Source: DATKPC01 sp035524275
Lineage (GTDB): Bacteria > Pseudomonadota > Gammaproteobacteria > Burkholderiales > Burkholderiaceae_F
Assembly: GCA_035524275.1 (NCBI GenBank)
Contig: DATKPC010000130.1
Span: forward strand, 1 to 14,723
Direction of reading: 5' to 3'
Length of the DNA stretch: 14,723 nt
Shown: piece after piece, positions 5,438 through 13,257 of the stretch
Numbering within the stretch: position 1 is the stretch's first letter
Layout of the letters: each line of letters begins with the position of its first letter
Made by a program: the position numbers and the translations under genes
The notes under the pieces: generated by a model
What the model saw: the letters and a program-made list of their open reading frames with translations, nothing else
What the model was told of the DNA's origin: nothing
The model's database searches: none

Positions 5438-8400
5438 ATGCTGCCAGTTTGACCGCCGCCGCCGGCGCCTGCTGCGCGGCCTCGTGCAGTTGCTTCAACG
5501 CCCGCTTGTACTCGTGCGGGAAGACCTTGACGAAGCGGCCGCGCATCGTCGCCCAGTTGCTCAGGATCTCGCGGGCGCGGAAGCTGCCGGTGTACCGGAA
5601 GTGCTTCTCGACGAGATCGCGCAGGAACGTCTCGTCGGCCTGTCCGAGGTGCCAGATGGCGCGCTCGATCCGCTCCTGCTGCTCGGCAGCCGTGAGCACC
5701 GGCTCCAGCGCCACCATCGACGTGTTGCAGCGGCGCGCGAAGTCGCCGTGCTCGTCGTAGACGTAGGCGATGCCGCCCGACATCCCGGCGCCGAAATTGC
5801 GCCCGGTCGCGCCCAGCACGACGACGGTGCCCTTGGTCATGTATTCGCAGCCGTGGTCCCCGGTGCCTTCGACGACGGCCGCGGCGCCGGAATTGCGTAC
5901 CGCGAAGCGCTCGCCGGCGACGCCGTTGAAGAACGCCTCGCCGGCGATCGCGCCGTAGAGCACCGTATTGCCGGCGATGATGTGCTCCGGCCCGAAGCCG
6001 CGGAAGTCGTTGGGCGAGCGCACGATCACGCGCCCGCCCGACAGGCCCTTGCCGACGTAGTCGTTCGCATCGCCGACAAGGTCGAGCGTGATGCCGTGCG
6101 CGAGGAAGGCGCCGAAGCTCTGCCCTGCGGTGCCGTTCAACTGGATGTGGATCGTGTCGTCCGGCAGCCCGGCATGGCCATGGCGGCGCGCGACCTCGGA
6201 GGACAGCATCGTGCCGACGGTGCGGTTGATGTTGCGGATCGGCGAGATGAAGCTCACCTTCTCGCCGCGTTCCAGCGCCGGCCGCGCCTGCTCGATCAGC
6301 TTCGGATCGAGCGCGCGCTCGAGCCCGTGGTCCTGCGACTCGCAATGGTGGCGCGCGACCTGCGCCGGCATCGGCGGCTGGTAGAAGAGCCGGCTGAAGT
6401 CGAGCCCGCGCGCCTTCCAGTGTTCGATCCCGCGCTTCGTGTCGAGCAGGTCGCTGCGGCCGACGAGATCCTCGAAGCGGCGCACGCCGAGCTGCGCCAT
6501 GATCTCGCGCACCTCTTCGGCGACGAAGAAGAAATAGTTGACGACGTGCTCCGGCTGGCCCTTGAAGCGGCGGCGCAGCACCGGGTCCTGCGTCGCGACG
6601 CCGACCGGGCAGGTGTTCAGGTGGCACTTGCGCATCATGATGCAGCCTTCGACGACGAGCGGCGCCGTGGCAAAGCCGAATTCGTCGGCCCCGAGCATCG
6701 CGCCGATCACGACGTCGCGCCCGGTCTTGACCTGGCCGTCGACCTGCACGGCGATACGGCCGCGCAGCCGGTTCAGCACGAGCGTCTGCTGCGTCTCCGC
6801 GAGCCCGAGCTCCCACGGCGAGCCGGCGTGCTTGATCGACGACACCGGCGAGGCCCCTGTACCGCCGTCATGGCCGGCGATCGTCACATGGTCGGCTTTC
6901 GCCTTCGCGACGCCGGCGGCGACGGTGCCCACGCCGACCTCCGAGACCAGCTTGACGCTGATCGAGGCCTTCGGATTGGCGTTCTTCAGGTCGTGGATCA
7001 GCTGCGCCAGGTCCTCGATCGAGTAGATGTCGTGGTGCGGCGGCGGCGAGATCAGGCCGACGCCCGGGACCGAGAAGCGCAGCTTCGCGATGTACTCGCT
7101 GACCTTGTGGCCCGGCAGCTGGCCGCCTTCGCCCGGCTTCGCGCCCTGCGCCATCTTGATCTGGATCTGGTCGGCGCTCGCCAGGTACTGCGCCGTGACG
7201 CCGAAGCGGCCGGAGGCGACCTGCTTGATCCTCGAGCGCAGCGAGTCGCCCTCCTTCAGCGGGATGTCGATCTCGACCCGATCCTTGCCCAGCACGCCGG
7301 CGAGCGTGTCGCCCGCCTTGACCCGGATGCCGCGCAGCTCCTGCTGGTAGCGGACCTCGTCCTCGCCGCCTTCGCCGGTGTTGCTCTTGCCGCCGATCCG
7401 GTTCATCGCGATCGCGAGCGTCGTGTGCGCTTCGGTCGATATGCTGCCGAGCGACATCGCGCCGGTCGCGAAGCGCTTGACGATCTCCTTGGCCGGCTCG
7501 ACCTCGTCGAGCGCGATCGCCTTCTTCGGTTCGACCTTGAACTCGAACAGGCCGCGCAGCGTCATGTGCCGGCGCGACTGGTCGTTGATGATCCGCGCGT
7601 ACTCCTTGTAGGTCTGGTAGTTGTTGCTGCGCGTCGAGTGCTGCAGCTTCGCGATCGCGTCCGGCGTCCACATGTGCTCCTCGCCGCGGATCCGGAACTG
7701 GTAGTCGCCGCCGGCGTCGAGCATGCCGGCGAGCACCGGGTCGTCGCCGAAGGCGGCCTTGTGCAGGTGCACCGCCTCCTCCATCGCCTCGAACAGCCCG
7801 ATGCCGCCGATGTTCCCCGACGTGCCGCCGAAGTACTTGTCGAGCAGGTCGCGGCGCAGCCCGACGGCCTCGAAGATCTGCGCGCCGCAGTACGACATGT
7901 AGGTGCTGATGCCCATCTTGGACATCACCTTCATCAGCCCCTTGCCGATCGCCTTGATGTAGTTCTTCGTCGCGCTCGCGGCGTCGAGCCCGGCGAAGGC
8001 GCTCTCGCCGGCGTCGCACTGCGCCTGCAGCGTCTCGAAGGCGAGGTACGGGTGGATCGCCTCGGCGCCGAAGCCGCCGAGCAGCGCGAAGTGGTGCACC
8101 GCGCGCGCCGAGCCGGTCTCCACGACGAGGCCGGTCGAGGTCCGCAGCCCGCAGGCGATCAGGTGCTGGTGCACCGCGCTCGTGGCGAGCAGCGCCGGGA
8201 TCGCGACGCGGTCCGCGGCGATGCCGCGATCGGTGACGATCAGGATGTTGTAGCCGGCGCCGATCGCGTCGACCGCCTCGGCGCACAGCGACGCCAGCCG
8301 CGCCTCGACGCCCTCGTTGCCCCAGGCCACCGGGTAGCAGATGTCGAGCTCGCAACTGCGGAACTTGCCCGACGCGTGCCATTCGATCGCGCGGATCTTC

Positions 8401-10166
8401 GCCATGTCGTTGAACTCGAGGATCGGCTGCGCGATCTCCAGCCGCATCGCCGGATTGACGTGGTTGATGTCGAGCAGGTTCGGCTTCGGGCCGATGTAGC
8501 TCACGAGCGACATCACGAGCTGCTCGCGGATCGGGTCGATCGGCGGGTTCGTGACCTGCGCGAAGAGCTGCTTGAAGTAGTTGTAGAAGACCTTGTCGCG
8601 GCTCGAGAGCACCGGCAGCGAGGCGTCGTTGCCCATCGAGCCGATCGCCTCCTCGCCGTCCTTCGCCATCGGCGCCATCAGCAGGCGCACGTCCTCCTGC
8701 GTGTAGCCGAACGCCTGCTGCCGGTCGAGCAGCGCGACGTCGACCCGCGCGGCGCTGCGTGCCGCCTGCGGCGGCGGCTCGAGGTCGTTCAGCCGCACGC
8801 GGATGCGGCGGATCCACTCCTTGTACGGCTTCGCCGACGCGAGCTGCGCCTTGATCTCGGCGTCGTCGATGATCCGGCCCTGCTCGGTGTCGATCAGGAA
8901 CATCTTGCCCGGCTGCAGCCGCCACTTCTTGACGATCCGGTTCTCCGGGATCGGCAGCACGCCCATCTCCGAGGCCATCACGACCATGTCGTCGTCGGTC
9001 ACGAGGTAGCGCGCCGGCCGCAGCCCGTTGCGGTCGAGCGTGGCGCCGATGCGCACGCCGTCGGTGAAGGCGATCGCGGCCGGGCCGTCCCACGGCTCCA
9101 TCATCGCCGCGTGGTACTCGTAGAACGCGCGGCGCGATTCGTCCATCAGCGCGTGGCCTTCCCACGCCTCCGGGATCATCATCATCATCGCGTGGGCCAT
9201 CGGGTAGCCGGCCATCGTCAGCAGCTCGAGGCAGTTGTCGAAGCACGCGGTATCCGACTGGCCCTGGTAGATCAGCGGCCAGAGCTTCGCGAGGTCGTCG
9301 CGCAGCACCGGCGAGGCCATCACGCCCTCGCGGGCGCGCATCCAGTTGAAGTTCCCCTTGACCGTGTTGATCTCGCCGTTGTGCGCGACCATCCGGTACG
9401 GGTGCGCCAGCTCCCAGCTCGGGAAGGTGTTGGTCGAGAAGCGCTGGTGGACCAGCGCGATCGCGGAGACGGTCCGCGCGTCCGACAGGTCGCGGTAGTA
9501 GCGCCCGACCTGGTCGGCGAGCAGCAGGCCCTTGTAGACGACGGTGCGCGTCGACATCGAGGGGACGAAGTATTCCTGGCCGTGCTTCAGCCGCAGCGCC
9601 TGGATCTTGTGGCTCGCGCTCTTGCGGATCACGTACAGCTTGCGTTCCAGCGCATCGGGCACCATCACGTCGGCGCCGCGGCCGATGAAGATCTGGCGGA
9701 TCACCGGTTCACGCTCGCGGACCAGCGGCGACATCGGCATGTCGCGATCGACCGGCACGTCGCGCCAGCCCAGCACGGTCTGCCCCTCGGCGCGCACGGT
9801 GCGCTCCAGTTCCTGCTCGCAGGCAAGCCGCGAGGCGTTCTCGCGCGGCAGGAAGATCATCCCGACGCCGTATTCGCCCGGCGGCGGCAGCGTGACGCCC
9901 TGGCTCGCCATGTCCTCGCGATACAGCGCGTCGGGGATCTGGAACAGGATCCCGGCGCCGTCGCCGCACAGCGGATCGGCGCCCACGGCGCCGCGATGGT
10001 CGAGGTTGTGCAGGATCAGCAAGGCCTGCCGCACCAGGTCGTGGCTCTGGCGCCCCTTGATGTTGACGACGAACCCGACGCCGCACGCATCGTGTTCGTG
10101 GCGCGGGTCGTAAAGCCCGTGGCGTGCCGCGGCGTCCAGCACCGATGCAGGGGTCGACGAGTCCAT
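5436..10166 (-). CDS. gltB: Glutamate synthase [NADPH] large (alpha) subunit
   Basis: A 1576-residue cytoplasmic enzyme that releases ammonia from glutamine and uses it to aminate 2-oxoglutarate. Domains in order: a class II glutamine amidotransferase whose catalytic cysteine is C28 in HDACGVGF, implying removal of a 27-residue propeptide; a central linking domain; the FMN-binding synthase domain with KPGEGGQLPG (near 1010) and GHDGGTGASP (near 1100); the 3Fe-4S cysteines C1175, C1181, C1186 (CIMMRKCHLNTC); and the C-terminal GXGXG beta-helix (roughly 1330-1480). All key elements are present and the length is normal. GGAG lies 7 nt before the ATG at 10166. It is the first gene of the gltBD operon. 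A possible promoter lies about 115 nt upstream in an AT-rich spacer shared with the divergent permease gene. Confidence 0.98.
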   Translation of the reverse strand: MDSSTPASVLDAAARHGLYDPRHEHDACGVGFVVNIKGRQSHDLVRQALLILHNLDHRGAVGADPLCGDGAGILFQIPDALYREDMASQGVTLPPPGEYGVGMIFLPRENASRLACEQELERTVRAEGQTVLGWRDVPVDRDMPMSPLVREREPVIRQIFIGRGADVMVPDALERKLYVIRKSASHKIQALRLKHGQEYFVPSMSTRTVVYKGLLLADQVGRYYRDLSDARTVSAIALVHQRFSTNTFPSWELAHPYRMVAHNGEINTVKGNFNWMRAREGVMASPVLRDDLAKLWPLIYQGQSDTACFDNCLELLTMAGYPMAHAMMMMIPEAWEGHALMDESRRAFYEYHAAMMEPWDGPAAIAFTDGVRIGATLDRNGLRPARYLVTDDDMVVMASEMGVLPIPENRIVKKWRLQPGKMFLIDTEQGRIIDDAEIKAQLASAKPYKEWIRRIRVRLNDLEPPPQAARSAARVDVALLDRQQAFGYTQEDVRLLMAPMAKDGEEAIGSMGNDASLPVLSSRDKVFYNYFKQLFAQVTNPPIDPIREQLVMSLVSYIGPKPNLLDINHVNPAMRLEIAQPILEFNDMAKIRAIEWHASGKFRSCELDICYPVAWGNEGVEARLASLCAEAVDAIGAGYNILIVTDRGIAADRVAIPALLATSAVHQHLIACGLRTSTGLVVETGSARAVHHFALLGGFGAEAIHPYLAFETLQAQCDAGESAFAGLDAASATKNYIKAIGKGLMKVMSKMGISTYMSYCGAQIFEAVGLRRDLLDKYFGGTSGNIGGIGLFEAMEEAVHLHKAAFGDDPVLAGMLDAGGDYQFRIRGEEHMWTPDAIAKLQHSTRSNNYQTYKEYARIINDQSRRHMTLRGLFEFKVEPKKAIALDEVEPAKEIVKRFATGAMSLGSISTEAHTTLAIAMNRIGGKSNTGEGGEDEVRYQQELRGIRVKAGDTLAGVLGKDRVEIDIPLKEGDSLRSRIKQVASGRFGVTAQYLASADQIQIKMAQGAKPGEGGQLPGHKVSEYIAKLRFSVPGVGLISPPPHHDIYSIEDLAQLIHDLKNANPKASISVKLVSEVGVGTVAAGVAKAKADHVTIAGHDGGTGASPVSSIKHAGSPWELGLAETQQTLVLNRLRGRIAVQVDGQVKTGRDVVIGAMLGADEFGFATAPLVVEGCIMMRKCHLNTCPVGVATQDPVLRRRFKGQPEHVVNYFFFVAEEVREIMAQLGVRRFEDLVGRSDLLDTKRGIEHWKARGLDFSRLFYQPPMPAQVARHHCESQDHGLERALDPKLIEQARPALERGEKVSFISPIRNINRTVGTMLSSEVARRHGHAGLPDDTIHIQLNGTAGQSFGAFLAHGITLDLVGDANDYVGKGLSGGRVIVRSPNDFRGFGPEHIIAGNTVLYGAIAGEAFFNGVAGERFAVRNSGAAAVVEGTGDHGCEYMTKGTVVVLGATGRNFGAGMSGGIAYVYDEHGDFARRCNTSMVALEPVLTAAEQQERIERAIWHLGQADETFLRDLVEKHFRYTGSFRAREILSNWATMRGRFVKVFPHEYKRALKQLHEAAQQAPAAAVKLAA

Positions 10167-10173
10167 GGTCCAG

Positions 10174-10177
10174 CTCC
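10174..10177 (-). promoter_or_regulatory. Ribosome binding site of gltB
   Basis: GGAG on the minus strand lies 7 nt before the ATG at 10166. It supports this start, which places the catalytic cysteine at residue 28 after a propeptide of usual length. Confidence 0.7.
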
Positions 10178-10280
10178 GAGGTGACGCGACAAGTGACCGG
10201 CCCGCAGCGCGGCCCGGTGCCGACGATCGTGGTGCCGATCGACTAGCACGATCCGCGCCTCCCCGCGCGGTCGACGGGCA

Positions 10281-10309
10281 AATGTAACGTTGCAGCGCGG
10301 GAAAGACAA
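10281..10309 (-). promoter_or_regulatory. Candidate sigma70-type promoter for gltBD
   Basis: On the minus strand TTGTCT (10304-10309) and TACATT (10281-10286) are separated by exactly 17 nt. Each matches its consensus hexamer at four of six positions. They point towards gltB and would give a leader of about 105-110 nt. This is the best-spaced pair I found in the 271-bp divergent spacer, but it was judged by eye only. Confidence 0.35.
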
Positions 10310-10310
10310 A

Positions 10311-10387
10311 TCAAATAAAAGGGGTCTGATTAATTTAAATTACCCCGCTGGCAACGTCTTTTCATTAAAAAGGGACATATCAAAATC
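10311..10387. other. AT-rich intergenic insert with GGGGTCTGA / AGGGACATA motifs
   Basis: This short stretch is strikingly A/T-rich compared with everything around it. It contains a perfect 12-bp palindrome TAATTTAAATTA (10331-10342) enclosed by GGGGT (10321-10325) and ACCCC (10342-10346), and a second motif AAAAAGGGACATATC (10367-10381). From memory, similar phrases (GGGGTCAGA or GGGACATA next to AATTTAAATT) recur in environmental proteobacterial genomes near IS200-like/REP-associated transposases, but no such gene is here. It may be a decayed mobile-element remnant, or simply the AT-rich promoter region of the divergent gltB and permease genes. Confidence 0.4.
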
Positions 10388-10437
10388 GACGTCGCTGAAC
10401 CCTTCGCAGCGTCGCGTAGCATCGGCGGGCTTAAGCC

Positions 10438-11679
10438 ATGCACACCTCGGTCCTCGTCATCTTTGCCGCGGTCTACGCCGGCATGCTGCTCGGCGGGCTG
10501 CCGTTGCTGCAACTCGACCGCACCGGCGTCGCGCTGCTCGGCGCCATCGCGATCGTCGGCGTCGGCGCGCTGACGCCGGAGCAGGCGGCGTTGGCCGTCC
10601 ATCTCCCGACCATCCTCTTGCTGTTTTCCTTCATGGTGCTCGCCGCGCAGATGCGGCTGGGCGGCTTCTACGATTGGGTGACACTGCGCGTCGCCGCCGC
10701 GCCGCTGTCGCCCGCGGCGCTGCTTGCCGGGGTCATCGCGACGTCGGCCATCCTGTCAGCCGTCTTCAGCAACGATGTCGTTTGCCTCGCCGTCGCCCCG
10801 GCGCTCGCCGACGCTTGCAGCCGGCGCCGCCTGGATCCCGTCCCCTACCTGCTGGGGCTCGCCTGCAGCGCCAACATCGGGTCCGCATCGACGCTGATCG
10901 GCAACCCGCAGAACATGCTGATCGGCGAGGTGCTGTCGATCCCGTTCGCGACGTACCTGGCGCACGCGGCCGTGCCGACGGCAGCGGGCCTCGTGGCGAC
11001 CTGGCTCGTGATCTCGTGGCAGTCGCGCGGGCGCTGGGCGCTGGCGCGCGCGCCGGAAGCCTCTGGCACCCGGCCCGGGCCGGAAGCCCCGGAACCGGTG
11101 GCGCTCGATCGGTGGCAGACGATCAAGGGACTGGCCGTCGCCGCGACGCTCGTCGTCGTGTTCCTGCTTGGTCGCTGGCCTCGCGACGTGGCCGCCGTCG
11201 TCGGCGCCGGGCTGCTGCTGTGCAGCCGCCGGCTCCATTCGCGCCAGATGCTGGGACTCGTGGACTGGGAACTGCTGGTCCTGTTCATCGGGCTGTTCGT
11301 CGTCAACCGCGCTTTCGCGGACACCGGGCTGCCGGAGCGCGCGCTGCAGCAGCTGGCCGACCTCGGCGTGCCGCTGTCATCGCCGGGTCCGCTGTTCGCG
11401 GCGACGTTCCTGCTGTCGAACGTCGTCTCCAACGTCCCGGCCGTGATGCTGCTGCTGCCGGCTGCGCATGGTCCGCTCGACGGCGCGATGCTGGCGCTGG
11501 TGAGCACGCTGGCCGGCAATCTTTTCGTCGTCGGGTCGATCGCGAACATCATCGTCGTCGACGCGTCGCGGCGACGTGGCGTCGCGATCGACTGGCGGCG
11601 GCACGCGCGCACCGGCGTGCCGGTGACGATCGTCACGCTCGGGATCGCCGCCGCCTGGCTCGCGGCACGGCCGCACTGA
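10438..11679 (+). CDS. ArsB/SLC13-type anion permease
   Basis: A 413-residue inner-membrane protein with roughly ten hydrophobic segments from residue 4 to the C-terminus and a polar Pro/Glu-rich cytoplasmic loop at about 196-228. It has the internal two-fold symmetry of the ion transporter superfamily: FSNDVVCLAVAP (110-121) with GSASTLIGNPQN (148-159) in the first half, and SNVVSNVPAVMLLLP (327-341) with AGNLFVVGSIANIIV (359-373) in the second. These motifs resemble YbiR-like members of the ArsB/NhaD/SLC13 group. Transported ion unknown: arsenite, dicarboxylate, sulfate and phosphate transporters all occur in related families, and no ars genes are adjacent. The ATG at 10438 has only a weak upstream purine stretch. 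It diverges from gltB and ends 12 bp from the stop of the convergent lipoprotein gene. Confidence 0.85.
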   Translation: MHTSVLVIFAAVYAGMLLGGLPLLQLDRTGVALLGAIAIVGVGALTPEQAALAVHLPTILLLFSFMVLAAQMRLGGFYDWVTLRVAAAPLSPAALLAGVIATSAILSAVFSNDVVCLAVAPALADACSRRRLDPVPYLLGLACSANIGSASTLIGNPQNMLIGEVLSIPFATYLAHAAVPTAAGLVATWLVISWQSRGRWALARAPEASGTRPGPEAPEPVALDRWQTIKGLAVAATLVVVFLLGRWPRDVAAVVGAGLLLCSRRLHSRQMLGLVDWELLVLFIGLFVVNRAFADTGLPERALQQLADLGVPLSSPGPLFAATFLLSNVVSNVPAVMLLLPAAHGPLDGAMLALVSTLAGNLFVVGSIANIIVVDASRRRGVAIDWRRHARTGVPVTIVTLGIAAAWLAARPH

Positions 11680-11691
11680 GGTCCGGGACGG

Positions 11692-12252
11692 TCAGCGGTG
11701 GCCGTGGCCGCCGCCGTCGCGATGCGCGCCGCCGCCGCCGTCGTGCGCCTCGTAGAGCGGATCCGGTCCGTTCTGTACCTGCCGGACGACGCCGTCATGG
11801 TCGAACTCGATGCTCATCAGCGAGTTCCAGACCTCGTTTTCCCGGTACGGGTATTGCCAGGCCGTCAGGCCCGACAGGTCGTAGGTCATCGTGGTGGCCG
11901 GCCGGCCGAATTCGCGCCGAATCGTTTCGGTCGTGTCGACGCCGATGCGGACCTGCGCGAAATGCGGGGACGTCAGCACCTGCTGGACGCCGACGACGCG
12001 ACCGTCGCCGCCGACGTCGACCATGTAGGTACGCTGCCCGAAACGCCCGGTGTCGTATTCCAGGCGCCGCGCCGCCGGCCCCTCGGCGAGCACATACTCG
12101 GCCGCCGGCGCCCCGAAGCGTGCGCGGACGTCGGTTTCCGCGGTCCCGGGCGCGACCTGCCCGGGTCCGGCGCAGCCCGATGCGCCCGCCACCGCGAGTG
12201 CGGCGGCCAGCGTTGTCGCCGGCCATCCTCCATGCCACGCCGAGTCGCGCAT
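11692..12252 (-). CDS. Putative lipoprotein with two BamE/SmpA-like modules and His-rich tail
   Basis: A 186-residue predicted exported lipoprotein. Hydrophobic residues 11-24 are followed by GASGC, with C27 as the likely lipidated cysteine; the lipobox is acceptable but not perfect. The mature part seems to hold two related modules: about 32-94 (TAETDVRARFGAP) and 95-160 (TTETIRREFGRP), sharing the pattern T-x-E-x(2)-R-x-x-F-G-x-P with small variations. The second continues with TAWQYPYREN and SLMSIEFDHDGVV, typical of SmpA/OmlA (BamE) folds. The last 17 residues (HDGGGGAHRDGGGHGHR) are glycine/histidine-rich and could bind metal. It is not obviously BamE itself, which has one module and about 110-150 residues. 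It is divergent from the DUF481 gene. Envelope function inferred; role unknown. Confidence 0.78.
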   Translation of the reverse strand: MRDSAWHGGWPATTLAAALAVAGASGCAGPGQVAPGTAETDVRARFGAPAAEYVLAEGPAARRLEYDTGRFGQRTYMVDVGGDGRVVGVQQVLTSPHFAQVRIGVDTTETIRREFGRPATTMTYDLSGLTAWQYPYRENEVWNSLMSIEFDHDGVVRQVQNGPDPLYEAHDGGGGAHRDGGGHGHR

Positions 12253-12266
12253 CGCGCCATCCGTTT

Positions 12267-12311
12267 CGATTCGAGGACCCGTTTCAAGTGTCCGATTCGA
12301 GGGCCCGTTTC
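12267..12311. repeat. Direct repeat pair in divergent promoter region
   Basis: Two 19-bp direct repeats, at 12267-12285 (CGATTCGAGGACCCGTTTC) and 12293-12311, differ at one base (A versus G) and start 26 bp apart. They lie 15-59 bp upstream of the lipoprotein start and about 120 bp upstream of the DUF481 start, in the only shared regulatory space of those two genes. This placement fits a tandem operator, but a chance or slippage duplication is also possible. Confidence 0.6.
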
Positions 12312-12415
12312 GCCGGTCGATCCGCGGTCCGGCGCCACGCTTCCGCGCGTGATTCTGACCCGCGGCGCGCGCCGATGTTCCCGCGATGTGAAAGCGGGCG
12401 CGCGCAGCGATCCGC

Positions 12416-12421
12416 TACGAT
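12416..12421 (+). promoter_or_regulatory. Candidate -10 element of DUF481 gene
   Basis: TACGAT matches TATAAT at four of six positions and ends 8 nt before the ATG at 12430. No clear -35 hexamer is seen 17 nt upstream and no Shine-Dalgarno sequence is present. If used, transcription would start at or next to the ATG. Confidence 0.25.
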
Positions 12422-12429
12422 CGCGTCCC

Positions 12430-13218
12430 ATGAACAAGCCCACGCTAAACCTTGCTTCGGTGTCGTGCATTGCCGCGGCACTGGCCTGTGGCGCGGCGCG
12501 CGCCGACGATCTCGTGCCGGACGGCCAGTGGCGCGGCAGCGGGACGGCGGCGCTGTCGGTGGCCAGCGGCAACACGCGTTCCGAGACGCTGAACCTCAAC
12601 ATGAACGCGGCGGCGGTCACCGACAGCGACAAGCTGACGTACTACGGCCAGGCGCTCTACGGCCGTGCGAAGGCGAACGGCCTCACGTCGACGAGCGCCA
12701 ACCTGGAGCGTGCCGGCGGCCGCTACGACCGCAACCTGACGTGGGAAGTCTATGCCTACGGCGGGCTGGACTTCACCCACGACCAGATCACGCTGATCGA
12801 CCTGCGCTCGGTCGTCGCCGGCGGCCTCGGCTACCACCTCGTGCGCGCGACCGACAACCGCTGGGATGTCTTCAGCGGCTTGACCTACAAGGTCGACCGC
12901 TACCTGGAACCGGGCGTCGTCATCAACGACGAATTGCGGACGCACTACGAGGCACCGGAAGTGGAGGTCGGCGAAGAGTCGGTGCACAAGCTGAACGCCA
13001 CGACGAACCTGCACCAGCGCCTCGACTTCTTCGAGGACCTGCACAGCCCCGGTGCCTACCGCGCGCAGTTCGATGCCGGCGTCGACGTCGCGATGACCAA
13101 GCGCATGCAGCTGACGGTCGCGCTGCAGGACCGCTACAGCAGCCTCGCGGTGTCCCCGATCCTGAAGAACGACGTGCTGCTCACCGCCGGCCTCACGTAC
13201 AAGTTCGGACCGCAATGA
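12430..13218 (+). CDS. DUF481 (YdiY-like) outer-membrane protein
   Basis: A 262-residue exported protein. The signal peptide is MNKPTLNLASVSCIAAALAC followed by GAARA, with predicted cleavage after residue 25. The mature chain starts with GTAALSVASGNTRSETLNL, the usual DUF481 opening (a strand with the GNT motif). Alternating polar/hydrophobic strands follow to the end (LTAGLTYKFGPQ), consistent with an outer-membrane beta barrel of about twelve strands. E. coli YdiY is described as acid/salt induced, but the function of the family is not settled. The ATG at 12430 is chosen because the signal peptide begins there; the open frame runs much further upstream but through the lipoprotein promoter and gene. 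It diverges from the lipoprotein gene and is followed 39 bp later by the exonuclease gene. Confidence 0.88.
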   Translation: MNKPTLNLASVSCIAAALACGAARADDLVPDGQWRGSGTAALSVASGNTRSETLNLNMNAAAVTDSDKLTYYGQALYGRAKANGLTSTSANLERAGGRYDRNLTWEVYAYGGLDFTHDQITLIDLRSVVAGGLGYHLVRATDNRWDVFSGLTYKVDRYLEPGVVINDELRTHYEAPEVEVGEESVHKLNATTNLHQRLDFFEDLHSPGAYRAQFDAGVDVAMTKRMQLTVALQDRYSSLAVSPILKNDVLLTAGLTYKFGPQ

Positions 13219-13220
13219 AC

Positions 13221-13243
13221 CGGCGCGCGCGCTGAGCGCGCCG
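13221..13243. terminator. GC-rich hairpin after DUF481
   Basis: CGGCGCGC and GCGCGCCG form an 8-bp stem with a 7-nt loop, starting 3 bp past the DUF481 stop. There is no T-run after it, so it is at most a weak intrinsic terminator. It lies just before the start of the exonuclease gene and might also mask that start. Confidence 0.35.
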
Positions 13244-13257
13244 CGCCCGCCACGCCC

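Noticed and set aside
5431..6816. N-terminal extension of gltD into a 961-residue protein (a possible GltB-GltD fusion).
   Set aside because: The extra part is an Arg-rich out-of-frame reading of gltB. gltB has its own stop at 5436-5438 and gltD its own ATG and ribosome binding site.
5484..10184. An open frame of 1566 codons on the plus strand, antisense to the whole of gltB.
   Set aside because: Its product is Arg/Asp/Leu/Val/His-rich with no recognisable domain, and long antisense frames are expected when the coding strand has strong G/C at third positions. gltB on the other strand is unmistakable.
10290..13235. A 981-codon plus-strand frame running across the permease, lipoprotein and DUF481 genes.
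   Set aside because: It is out of frame with three well-supported genes, is Arg/Ala-rich and low in complexity, and has no domain or ribosome binding site.
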